Assembly: GCA_027922465.2 (NCBI GenBank)
Contig: BQMF02000222.1
Span: 372,001 to 436,000 of the forward strand
Source: Turritopsis dohrnii
Taxonomy: Eukaryota > Cnidaria > Hydrozoa > Anthoathecata > Oceaniidae
Direction: 5' to 3'
Length of the DNA: 64,000 nt
Shown piece after piece: positions 11,985-23,600 of the stretch. The first letter of the stretch is position 1. Each line of letters opens with the position of its first letter. The notes under the pieces are model-generated. The model was given only the letters and a program-made list of their open reading frames with translations. It made no database searches and had not been told where the DNA came from. The position numbers and the translations under genes are program-made.

Positions 11985-12263
11985 AGTGAGTGATATAGAA
12001 TCAAAAAAGCGATTTATTAGAATCGGAATAGTGATTCATTGGAATCGGAAAAGCGATTCATTAGAATCTAAAAAGCGATTCATTAGAATCTAAAAAGCGA
12101 TTCACTAGAATCGGAAAAGCGATTCATGTGAATCGGAAAAGCGATTATTTGAAGCTAAAAATCGATTTTAAAGAATCGCTTTTTAGCTTCAAATAATCGC
12201 TTAATCGATTAAGCGATTCAAATCACTTTTTCGCTTGTTATCCTTTTCCCATAAACCGTCACA
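11985..12263. mobile_element. Right end of a TGTGAC element with AGCGATTCATTAGAATC array
   Basis: The tip reads, inward, TGTGACGGTTTATGGGAAAA then GGATAACAAGCG. It is preceded by an array of the word AAGCGATTCATTAGAATC (11998-12150) and a long AATCGATT-centred inverted repeat. No matching left end is in the window. Confidence 0.65.
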
Positions 12264-12525
12264 TAAATTATCGTTGCACGTCTGAAGATTTTAAGGCGTG
12301 TGTGGGCAACTAGAAACATTGCCTTGTGATCTGCAAAATGGATGAGTCTATGGGCAAATATTTTTGCATCATCCATTCAAACAGATTTACCATTGAAATG
12401 CTTTTGCAAATTTTGTTTGTATTGGTTTTTGTTAATGCTCAAAAAGTGAAAAAAAGCTCAATTTAATAAATAACACTTTTATCCCCATTTCAAGTTAGTT
12501 TCGCACCTGAATTACCTGAATTTAA
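12264..12525. other. No feature recognised
   Basis: AT-rich sequence between two elements; no reading frame or repeat was identified. Confidence 0.4.
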
Positions 12526-13631
12526 AGAGGCATTGTACGGCTGAAATCAACAAAAATAGGGCTGTCGAAAAAAACGGTCATTGTAATCTTGATGTCCCAC
12601 ATCTAATCTTTATGAAACAATCGTATCTGTATCTGGTTTATCGTGGAAAGCCAAACAAGAAACGATGTCGAACAAGATGAGCTAGTATAAATATAAAAAT
12701 TGCTGTTTTTGTAATCAATTTTTTCACTTATGTTATCAAGTTGCAAAAAAATAAAAGCACCAAAAGACTATGAATTTATATAAGAAATTAATTTCGTGGT
12801 TCTGATGCGAAAGCCATGTATCATTTTGAAGATATATGTGGATAACATTTACATACTTTTTTCTCTATCATTTGACAATTATGTTTCTCAAACGATATGG
12901 GTTTATACATAACATTTGAATACGAATAAGTTCTGTTTTATGACCTTTTCGATGTGAAATATCATTCGTCTGTATTATAATGTAAATTTTAGATCACGAT
13001 TCAACGATAGACTTTTATTTTTTTTACAGAAATATTAAATATATGATAATAACAACAACTCCCTTCTTTTTCTTCCCACATTTACATTCTTCTCCACATT
13101 TTACTTCCCTTGTCTTGCAGGGGCAACCAGATCTTTTACCATCTTTTCTGCTGCAAGTCGAGTTACATATACAATGCTGAAAATGCACGAGTGAGTCAAT
13201 GTAATCAAATTTAAGTTTCGTTGAGAACAAACAACGAAGAAAAAGTTTTTTTTTGAGTGGAATAGGCAATGAAATAAGCAAATCACTTTGAATTAGCTTC
13301 CACAACATTCTCTTATAATGATAAAAGTAACCTTACTTGAGTTAAGACAGCTGTGTGTTGACATGTGTTTCTTCACACACAACGATGACTTATAATTCAT
13401 GAGAAAATTCAGTAATTACTTCTAACACGTATTGTAGAAGAATGAATTCTTTCACCAACATATTGTTTAAAAGGTGTCAAAGCTATGTTTCAGGTTGATT
13501 TCCCGAAATAAAGAAGATCTCTGTTCTTCTCCGACAGAGAAAGCTTGATTATTTGCCGCCATATTTGTTTATATTTTTCATGTTCGATCACGTGACGATA
13601 ATATTTACAATTTTAGCCGTACAATGCCTCT
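12526..13631. mobile_element. Second Kolobok-like element with TTAA duplication
   Basis: Ends AGAGGCATTGTACGGCT and AGCCGTACAATGCCTCT are exact inverted repeats flanked by TTAA (12522-12525 and 13632-13635). The form is the same as that of the element at 746-2588, with an unrelated end sequence. It contains a small cysteine-rich exon on the - strand and otherwise no recognisable gene. Confidence 0.75.
13024..13176 (-). CDS. Cysteine-rich (CXC-like) terminal exon
   Basis: After a TTTTCAG acceptor the exon reads HCICNSTCSRKDGKRSGCPC and then KCGEECKCGKKKKG to a stop at 13024. The spacing of Cys pairs resembles the TSO1/tesmin-type CXC motif, which binds zinc and DNA and is common in proteins of mobile elements. 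The final Cys pair expected after the Lys run is replaced by Val residues. I could not find the upstream exons, so this is a fragment of a gene carried by the Kolobok-like element. Confidence 0.4.
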   Translation of the reverse strand, partial: HCICNSTCSRKDGKRSGCPCKTREVKCGEECKCGKKKKGVVVIIIYLIFL

Positions 13632-13635
13632 TTAA

Positions 13636-14528
13636 GATTTGAATCTTTTATTTAACTTTAAAAATTTTAAACATTAAACACACCTGTTACTTTGTTATTT
13701 TGAGAGAAATCTTTTCAATTTTGTGCATTATAATATGTTTTTATTTTCAGTTAATCTATTTTTAAAGATGTACTAATGAACAGAAAATACCAATAACTGT
13801 TTTTGATTAAAAATGTCCGTTAGTTACTAAATTAGAAATAAAAAGAAATATTTTATGTTAACTTTGAATTCCTGAAAATTGTCTTAATATCAAAGAAACA
13901 GCTTTAATTTTTTATTTCAGGCAAGAGATGTGTTACTAGCCTCTGGTCATTTTTTTCGCCTTTTAGATTTGCAAAAAAGGCCTGTGTGGAGGGGTTTACG
14001 AGTGATTGCTCCCCTACATTTACATCTTGCATGTTTTTTAAATTTGACATAATTCAAAGAGTGCATAAAGAATGATACATTTAATGGAAAAACACTGTAA
14101 TGAAGTGTATGAGAAAGTACACATTATTTACCGATGCTCCCTTTACACTTTCCATGTCATGTCGCAAATTTCTGAAAGAAATTCTACCATTTTTGAGAGA
14201 ATTAAATGAAAAGCCATCAAATTTTTAAATGATTGCAATGATGTAACAACCGTGGAATGCACATGTGTTTACTAAACGTTGTGAAGATTTTTTAACAAAA
14301 AATGGGAGGGAGAATGATATTCTTTGTCAGTTTCTGTCTAAAACCTAATAATGCTTAAAATTTTACAGAGAAATTTCTGAGATTTGTATGAACAATTTAA
14401 GATCCACTTACACAGCCATTATCCTTTGAAGTGCATTTTGTAATGATACTAGGTTTATTCAGGAACATTTAAAAGTTGAATGTTTAAATTTAAGTGATAT
14501 TTTAAATGTTTTCAATGATTATAGACTA
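13636..14528. other. Upstream region of the CP2 gene
   Basis: No transposon ends or coding frames were recognised. The first coding exon of the CP2 gene is preceded by a possible acceptor (GATTATAG at 14517-14524), so a 5' non-coding exon may lie in or before this stretch. Confidence 0.35.
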
Positions 14529-14668
14529 ATGGATGAGGAAGAAAAAATGCATTCAAATACTTGGCGAGTTGATGATTTGGAAGATGGTTTGTCAACAGGT
14601 TTATCAAATCTTCATGGTCTTGGCTCCCAGGATATCATTAATTCCTCGAATCCTGCTTATGATATGAC
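14529..14668 (+). CDS. CP2-like gene, coding exon 1
   Basis: Starts at the ATG of MDEEEKMHSNTW and ends GATATGAC before GTAAGT. It leaves two bases of a Thr codon that exon 2 completes. Confidence 0.7.
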
Positions 14669-17600
14669 GTAAGTCTATGATATATATTATATCTATATTC
14701 AACAATTGCGTGAATGGAAATGCATCATTATAGCACAGAGTTCTATTTTACATTTTGTGTTCAATGCTAGTAGTATTTAGTATGCTAGTATTTAGAAGTG
14801 AAATGTGACGTGGAAAGTGAAAAAGAACCGTTTGCCAGAAAATTACGCCTGTTTGCTGTAATAAATTCTGCTGACTAGGTGTAATTTCCATAATAATTCA
14901 GATTAAAATTTTGCTGTACGGAAGACAAGCCACTCCAATTTTGCTTACGCTAGTGTAAGGTGATCATTATTCATAATATGAGTTTTAATCTTATCCAAAC
15001 GTTCAGTTTACAAATTATTTGCAAATTATTTTTCAGCAGTTGGCAGCTGAGGCTGTGGAAAATGTTTATCTTTGTTTTCATAACTCTGTAACTTTATTCT
15101 GATAATAGTTTGGGAAACAGGATGAGTGTAGAATGAATGTAGGGAGAGAGAAATGAAAGTACTGGATTATACAGAAGAGAGAACATTTTTGGTAATAAAA
15201 CGTTTTCTCTTTCGTTTTCATGACAATGTTTTCAAATTTCAAGAAACACATTTTTGACTTTTTTTCTGTTGAATTTTCAATGTTTTTGTGTAAAAAAAAT
15301 TGGAATTCTTTATTTTTCTTACCGCGTAAGGCGTAAGCCAAACCTTAAAATTCTTACCCTAGCGTTAGAAAAATTACACTTACGTAAGAGTAATTCAGAA
15401 AAAATTTAATTTCTTATGGTGTAAGAAAAAATAGAATTGCGTGTAATATGCAAATGGTCCCTGTTTGCTTTCCATGTCACAAATATTTTGGGAAACTGCC
15501 ACCAGCCAGTGTTAATATGGTAAAATGGGAATTGTTTTCAGTTTTAGTGTGAAGTTTTTGATCTTTGGTATATTTCTATATTCCAATTTTTATATTTCAA
15601 AATTCGGTCAGTTGACTTTTGACACCAAAGGCAGTGATCAATCTCAAAATCAGTCGTGACTCAGGCTTGGTCATTGAAGCTGTTTCAATGTATTGCTAAA
15701 ACTATCCAAATTGTAAAAGAAAATGTTTCAATTGCTTATAGAGATACTCCATAGATTGCTGTCAAGTTGGCAAAAATTGGGTTTAATTTTCTGGTCAGAG
15801 AAATGTCACATTAGTAAATTAGTTGTAGCAATGGGAAATGACCCAATAACTTAATTCATCAATAGAAGTGATCAATGATATGAGTGGCTAGTTCTTACAT
15901 TATAGTGAGATTGTTACTTTAATATTGATGACTTTTTGGGTAAAGTTGATTTTCTATCATGAACTGGTTTAAGTATTTGCCATGGTATGTATGGTGTGCA
16001 GGAAAAGAATGTTTACAATTTGAATGATAAACCAGGCCTGGTCGTAAGGAAATTAGCAGACGTGTGGTCATCGCACGCCTTAATTGAGGATATCAGTTAT
16101 GGCGTGCGCTCGTGTAAATTTTTGACAGATGTGCGATCAATTTTTCCAGTTAAGATCAACGATCTTCATTCTTTATTATAATCAAGTCCAATTTGAAATG
16201 TGTCATATGTAAAAATAATGAGATTTTCACAGAGAATGAATTAATAAAACAAAACAATGTTTTCGAAGATTCGGAAAGTAAAATGTTAGCTATAAATATT
16301 ACTTTGACAGTAGATAAGATTTATTCAAAAATTAATAAAGAGGAAAAATAAAACCTGAAAATAAAAAATTTGTATTACTCTCCATCGTTTTGGTTTGAAT
16401 TTCAAATGGTTTTTGAATTAAATTAGAGACGTTTCCGTTCCATAAACTCGTAACCAACTGGCTTTTTTTATTATTTTTGGAAACTGCAACCTTGCGCATA
16501 CTTTTGTAACTTGAAAGAACGTTAAAAAGAAAAAGAAAACTAATATTTTTAATACAATTAAATAATAATACATAATAAAATCATGCGCACGAAGCTCCTT
16601 CTTCATTCCTCAGCGGATTTCGCTGAGTAGACTTGTTTTCTTGTGAGCACGGATTTTTAATTTAAAACCACTACTGTATTCCAAAGCGATCGGAGACCTC
16701 ACTTCTGAAATGGTAGCAAAGTGTCGTTCGTTTATTGTAAAATTTAATCGTAGCACATGAACAATTTCCGAAGCAAAACTTTCAACATTTTTGGGACAGA
16801 TTTTTGTTGACTTTCAAATGAACATTCGTTATTACACTTGTCATTACAAGCCAGGCGTGCGATCGCCACACGCGTAAATAAATCTTGGGGTGTGTGGAGG
16901 CGTGCGCGTGCAATCGCACGCCTCTTACAACCAGGCCTGTAAACACTGTCTCATTTTATTTGTTCCATTTTATCTAGAGAAGTCTTGCAGTTGCAGATGT
17001 TTAAAGAAGAAACATTTGAAAATAATGATCTGTTGCAATCACTCAATAACTCCTTACAAGAATCCTTGAATAATGTTTCTCTGAAGTGTTACCAATATTC
17101 CCAAATGGAAGTTGGCTCATCAGATAATCTAAACTTTAGTCTAAACCACGTAGCATGCTCCAGTGACAATAAATTGTAGGTGTTCTGTTTTCAATTTTTA
17201 AAATGTATTATGATAAAAATGCATATAATGCTTTTGATAATGTCACTTATTTTTAGAACTTTAAGTGAAGGGAAGGACTTGCAACCTGTTGAGTAAGCAA
17301 TGACCTTATTGTTTTTTGCCTTGCACAAGATAATATCAAAATGCTGGTTTGCTCAAAATAGGACTAGTATTCAAGTTAAGGTTCTGTAGCGTTAAATCTG
17401 CTTGTAAAGATAATAATGTTCTAACTTTCAAAATTTTTCTTGTGTGAACTCCAGTATAGGGCCTGCTGCTCTTTTTTCCCCAGCCTATTTGTGATGACAT
17501 CAGACTTCTGTAATTTAACATTAATGTGAACAAAATCTATCTTTGATAATATTACATGCAGCGATGTATCCAGAGCGAATTTAATGGTAAACTGGTATGG

Positions 17601-20600
17601 GCACCCAAATTCCCTCACCCAAAATTTCTACAAAGCAAAAATGGGAAACTGAAATTTTTGACCTTCAGTATTACTTCTGACACGCCTTACTTATACATTA
17701 TTGAACTTTTTAAGGCCTGAACTGGTCTAAAAATTGTCTTGATACGGTCCTAAAAAGTGTTATTTTGTTGCTATGACTTTTTTATGTTCCTGCTTGATAG
17801 ACAGCATCTTTTTCTTGTTCAAATTATTAAAAAGCTGGCCCAATAATGTTCAATTTTATCGGGTCATGTTATTTGACCATTAAGGACTTTGAAAGTGTCA
17901 AAACCAGCCCAAGATTAGGCTATTCTAACATTGGGAGAGTGTGAAAATAGGCAAACATCCATATCCCTCAGCTGCGTTGTCACATCTCTTGCTAATGCTC
18001 CAAGGTCAGTGAACCAGTATGCCCAAAAAAACTCTGGATATTTTGCTGATATGTTATTATATTGGTACTAGGATCCCAGGTGAAACATCTCTACAGGTTT
18101 TATTTTGAAGATCATGTGCAAATCCTTTGTCAAATAAGGTGATGAAAAATTAAATCACCAAATCTTCAATGAAAAGTGTAGCTATAGTCATCTCTCACTT
18201 CTACATGGTTTTACATATCAATATAAGAAATAGGTGAGGTAAATTATAATCAGAGAATGGTGACCTGAAAGTGTACCCATGTTGTAGAGGCCAAAACATT
18301 GATCAAAAAAATGTCCTGAGATCATTTCGCTTAGACTAACAATATTGCCGATTAAGATTTCAATGACGTCACGGACTCGTCTCCAAAAAAATTTAGACCT
18401 AGTTTTTTGTCACCCCCATGGCCAGTATCACAGACCACATAAAATATCAGTTATCTCTAATTGGTTCTAGAGATATTTGTCCCCAAAAGACGACGTTTAA
18501 TTGTGATGTACTGGAATGGCTCCCTATGATGAAAAAACTGATAAAAGAACAACCAAATTACTACCTAATCGTGAAAAAACACTTTACACCTCTGCTTGGT
18601 TTTACTCACAAGAAGAATTTGACAGTAAAATGTTATTGAAGCTGTCACTCCGAAATAAAAGTGGGATGCACAATGAGAATTATTATAATCTTTTGTATAG
18701 TAGCGAGTGTGCATACCACTTCTATTTTAGAGGGGGTTTACATGTTAAATTTCATCCCGGGATGAGTTGCTCCCTGTGTCTGGTCAAAACATTTATAATG
18801 TTTATATGTTTTAGACGGGATGAAATCTCATCCCGGGATGAGTTCATCCCTGTCTCCAGGATGAAATTCGCTTAAAAAGACATGTAAACACTTCCTCCCG
18901 GGATGAAACTAAAGAAAAACACGTGTAAACACATATTAATTTTCATCTCGTGCTAAAGATGCTGAAGGTGCGCATTTTGAACAAGATTTTAAGTATTTGA
19001 CACGAAAAGATTTCTTTCCCTCCGTTTGCAATTGGAAGAGAGAATCAAGGAAAAAGGTTTGTTTTATATTATCACTTCAGATATATTAGAGCAACATTTA
19101 TGAAACTACCTATCAAAATAACCATTAATACACTTTAATTTTAGGCAAATGTCAACAAAGCAGATAGGATCATTTTCCATAGGATGGATGGAATTGTTAG
19201 AATTGTATGATAAAGTTGCAGTTAAAAAGTGCAAAATTTTCTCTGTTCGATAGCCATCTTTCTACACGTTTTTCATTTTATCAGCTCTTTTAGTTTCGAT
19301 TTCTCATTACGCAAAGCAAGTAAATAGCACATTTCATCGCGGGATGAAACTACTCATCCCGGGAAGAAATTAAGATGATTTCATCCCGGGATAGAAGCAC
19401 ACATGTAAACGTTTTCCATTTCATCTCGGGATGAAACTCGTCCCGGGATGAGATTTCATCTCACGTACGTGTAAACCCCCCCTTAGAGAGTGATATATTT
19501 AGTTTAGATTTACGGTTCAGTTCTTCTTAGTTGCTCGTAAAACCACAAAGAGGGAAGAGCGTTTTTTACGATTATTATATATGTGACTGTCCAGGGGATT
19601 TTGATAACAAACCATAAAACGTTTTTCAAAAAACGTTAAAAACGATAATTAAACAATGGAAGAAAACGTTAAAAAACGTTAAAAAACGTTTTTATGAAAA
19701 AGTAAAAACGTTTTTATGGAAACGATAAAACGTTACAAAATTCGAAAGCAAAAACGTTAAAAACGTTTTTTGTTAAAAACGTTTTTTCGTTATAAAACGT
19801 TTTTTCGTTAAAAAACGTTTTTTACGTAAGAAAACGTTAAAAAACGTTTTTTAGTTAAAAAAGATTACTTGTTTTGCCTCCGCGATACAGATAAACTTTG
19901 AATAATAACTTTTATGCTACCTAGGAAACCTGTTTAAATTTTATTGATACTAACAATAATAATAATAACAAGAATGCCTAAAGTGTGATACGAATTATGT
20001 TTCAAAGTATTTATGTTTTTTTATTTTTCTGAGACATGCAACTTTCAATCGGAGCTACTCGGAAAAGAAACGGGTTTAATCAGCAGTTTATGAACCCAGC
20101 AATTACCGAAACGGTAAATCTTCTGTTAGTTTTCCGTTCCGCTTCGTTCCACGAGAAGCGTGGTGTTCTGAGAGAGCGTGGTAGTACTGAGAAGATCTTC
20201 ATATCTGTAGATATCGTTTTTTAAAAACGTTTTTTGAAAACGTTTAAACGTTTTTGAAAAATGTTTTTTTAAAAATGTTTTTATAAAAAACGTTTTTACA
20301 TTAATCCATTTTTTTACAAAAAAACATTTTCAACTTAAACCGTCCAGCGGATTTTGGTATCGTTGCATTTCTCTGCAAACGTAAACAAGTTTTGTTTGAA
20401 GAAGTGTCCAGCGGTTTGTTTATAATCACATTCGTATGCGCCATTTTTGGAAAGTTCGTTATTATTTTAATCTTTACTTAATAATACTTTGATTTTATTT
20501 TGATTTTTAATGAACAAGGTGCGTTCTTTTGTTTTGATTTATTTTAATGACGTCAATGTTCTTCAAGTGTGTACTTTTTTAAATATGCATTTGCAGGTAA

Positions 20601-23600
20601 CACATGTTAGTATATTACAATACATTGATTACCTGGTTCTCATTCATTTAAAGATTAAAGAAACAACAGCTGTTTTCAAAGTTTCCACAAATAGAAACCG
20701 TCCGCTATAATTCTATTGATTCCATAATAGAACAAATTTGATAGAATTGCTATTTTAGTAAATCCTCGGGGAAAAGTTTTATGTTTATTTTCGTAAAGAT
20801 GTATTTTCACTCGGTGAAAGTAGTTGAAAACGGCTAATTTTTATAGAAACAGATCTGGATAAACCTTAATTTCTCTGTTTTGAGAAACATTTCACTTTCA
20901 CAAAATTAAAATGCACTGTTAATCAAATTGCTTGGTAACGTTTTTAGTTATATTTATGGACTTTATTTTGATAACGTTTTCAGGTTCTGGGGCGATTGGC
21001 TGTCATATGATTTGATTCGCCCAATCAACGGCAGCTATGACTTGCTGAAGTTAAAACCTCCCGAAAATTTCAACTAAAGGCCAATTTCCACTTTATTCAA
21101 CTCAACTCAAATTAGTTCGCTTATACGTGCGACGACAGTGAACGATGTGAAAACCGGGCTATAGTTCCGTCTTCCTTGCTAAATAGCAGCCGAAGCAAGA
21201 GCTCTTTAGCTCTTTATTATGAGGCATTGTTTTAAACAATAAAAACATTTTTAATGATAAAACGTTTAAATGTTATTTTGCCATAGAATGCATGGCTCCA
21301 ACCTCGATCCCAGCCCTGGGATCGAGGTTGTGCATGGCTCTCCACGTAGTTTGCCCGCGCAGTAGGTCTAAACATTCCGTTTCCAAAATCGTTTTTTGAA
21401 AACGTTTTTTTTACGTTTTTGAAAAAACGTTTTTTAGAAAACGTTTTAACGTTTTTACGTTTTTCAAAAAACGTTTTTAAAAACGATAAAACGTTTTTTC
21501 GTTTTTAAAAAAACGTTTTTCCAAAAATAAAAAACGTTTTTAACGTTTTCTAACGTTTTATCGTTTGTTATCAAAATCCCCTGGACGGTCACATATTAGC
21601 ATGTGGCGTGACGTCAGTTTTTCTTACGATCACGGGAGAATCATTGCATTGCATCCCCAATCAAAATGTGATGTTTTCAGGGAAATATCTTGAGAACCAA
21701 TAGCGAGAACTGATGGCTTTTGGCCTTCGCAGTACAGGCAATGTGGTGACAAAAAATTGGGCCCTAGTTCATTTTGGGGACGAATCTATGACGTCATAAA
21801 AATCTTTGATTGATGATATCTCAGTAACAGTTGATCATAGCAAAACAACCCCATACGTTTTTTGGCTCAGTTTTTTGAGCTCTATAACATGGGTATACTT
21901 TCTGTTTGTAATTCTGTGATTTAATTTTTCGTCACCTATTTTTGACATCGTTTTTGAAATTAAAAGTCTTTGAAAATCTTTATGGCGGATACTAGTATTA
22001 AGATATATAATAGTGAGTATGTGTAATCTGTTTATTGTGGAGAGTGTTTTGATTAAATTTTATGGTTGATTTCTTAATTTGAGAGTGTGCAACCATGCAG
22101 AGGTGAGAAGTGTTTTTTACACCCTTATGTGTAAAAAATTTGTTTGATGACATATATGTCTGTACGAATGTAACATTGGTTTAGCATTTATCATTAAGGT
22201 TATTATTAATTTTTGGATTTCTGCGTAAGCAAGAAATACTTTACGATCGTCCGTGTTTTTCTGTTGTTTTTTTTTCATCTTACTGTCCAAACCGGTGCAT
22301 ATTTGTTTCTCGAATTTCATTGGTTCATACAAATGGCGTCTCAATGTTTATTGGTGAATGAAGCGCCACTCATGCTAAAGGCTGCTAATTAACTGATCTT
22401 ATTCTCCATTTTCGCCGTACCATGTCATCATCTGGGTATTTTTCGGCTTTACATTTGCACGCTGTTCGCATAATGGTATACTATCAGCGGTACCGAAGAA
22501 ACGCACTTAGATTTCCAAAAGTTTATTGATCAATGTGGAATATATTTAAAAGAAGATGTACACTTCCAAAACCGAAAGTAAAGGGTAGATAATTTATCTT
22601 ACAATGATTCTCCTGTGTTCATTCTTTTCTAAAAACAAGTTTACAATGATTTGTAAAAACTGTGTGTGAAAAAGGAATGCTTTTGTTTCTTGGAAAATGT
22701 TTGGGATTCTTATAAGCCTTTCTAAATACAAAAGACTGTTTGTTTCATGTGTGGGCTGTAATGCTTTTTAAGCTCTGGGTACGTACAGCTCATCTCAGTT
22801 TCCTCTTCAGCTTAACAAGAATGTCTAGTCTACCCTGCCTGTGCATCATTTTATGTTTGATGTTTCTCTAGCTGCATTTTTAGCTTATTTACTTTTGTAG
22901 TTCTTGGCTGTATTATTAATGTCTTGAATTAGGAATGGGGACTTCCTATTTATGATAGCAAACCGAAATTTATCTTTACTGTCAGTAAATTTTAGTAAAT
23001 GGCGGACATCTTTTTTTAATACAATTTCTGCTTTCAGTTATGTTTGCTAGTTTTGGTAAGTTTGGGTCATATTTTTTCATAATCCAAATCTTTGTTTACT
23101 TTTTGTGTTTGGGAAGTCTTTTTGTAATTAAGAAGATTGACCGCATATATTGAAAGACTTACGTAATCACTGTGATGATATCTGAAAGCATGTATTTAAT
23201 TTAATGTTATTTTGTTCATTAAGTTTATATGCAGTTACGTACGTTTCGTATTGTGTCAGTTATACTTTCATAATGCTCTGGGGTGTATGCGTAATTAAAA
23301 ATTTAACTTTTTTAGGTTTCTGTATAAAATTTTATAATCTTTTAATGAAATTAAGTTCAGGTACTACATGTTTGTAAATTAACAATATGGCAATGACATA
23401 TTTTTTAATCAAACTAAAGTCTGTTCCAAAGATATGTGGACTGATTTCAGCTTTTATATAAAAACCAGGCTCAAGGGAATTGATGTAATTTGCTAAATCT
23501 GGTTTCCACATGGTAACTGAAATTAGTCCACATATTTTTTGAACAGACTTTAAAGCACAAATTTTTGTTTTCAGTTATGTATGGATGTATTTTGCATGAT

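Larger units (their letters stand above)
18690..21995 (+). mobile_element. Non-autonomous Helitron interrupted by two insertions
   Basis: Helitron sequence occurs at about 18690-18729, 19483-19581 and 21594-21995, ending GGCGGATACTAG before T. Removing the MITE at 18730-19482 and the element at 19582-21593 gives a continuous copy of about 540 bp. Confidence 0.7.

Noticed and set aside
18418..18875. Frames of 73 and 119 codons on the + strand
   Set aside because: They read through antisense Helitron sequence and a MITE end.
22117..22344. 75-codon - strand frame rich in Lys/Gln
   Set aside because: In the second copy (57840-57900) the frame is not preserved.
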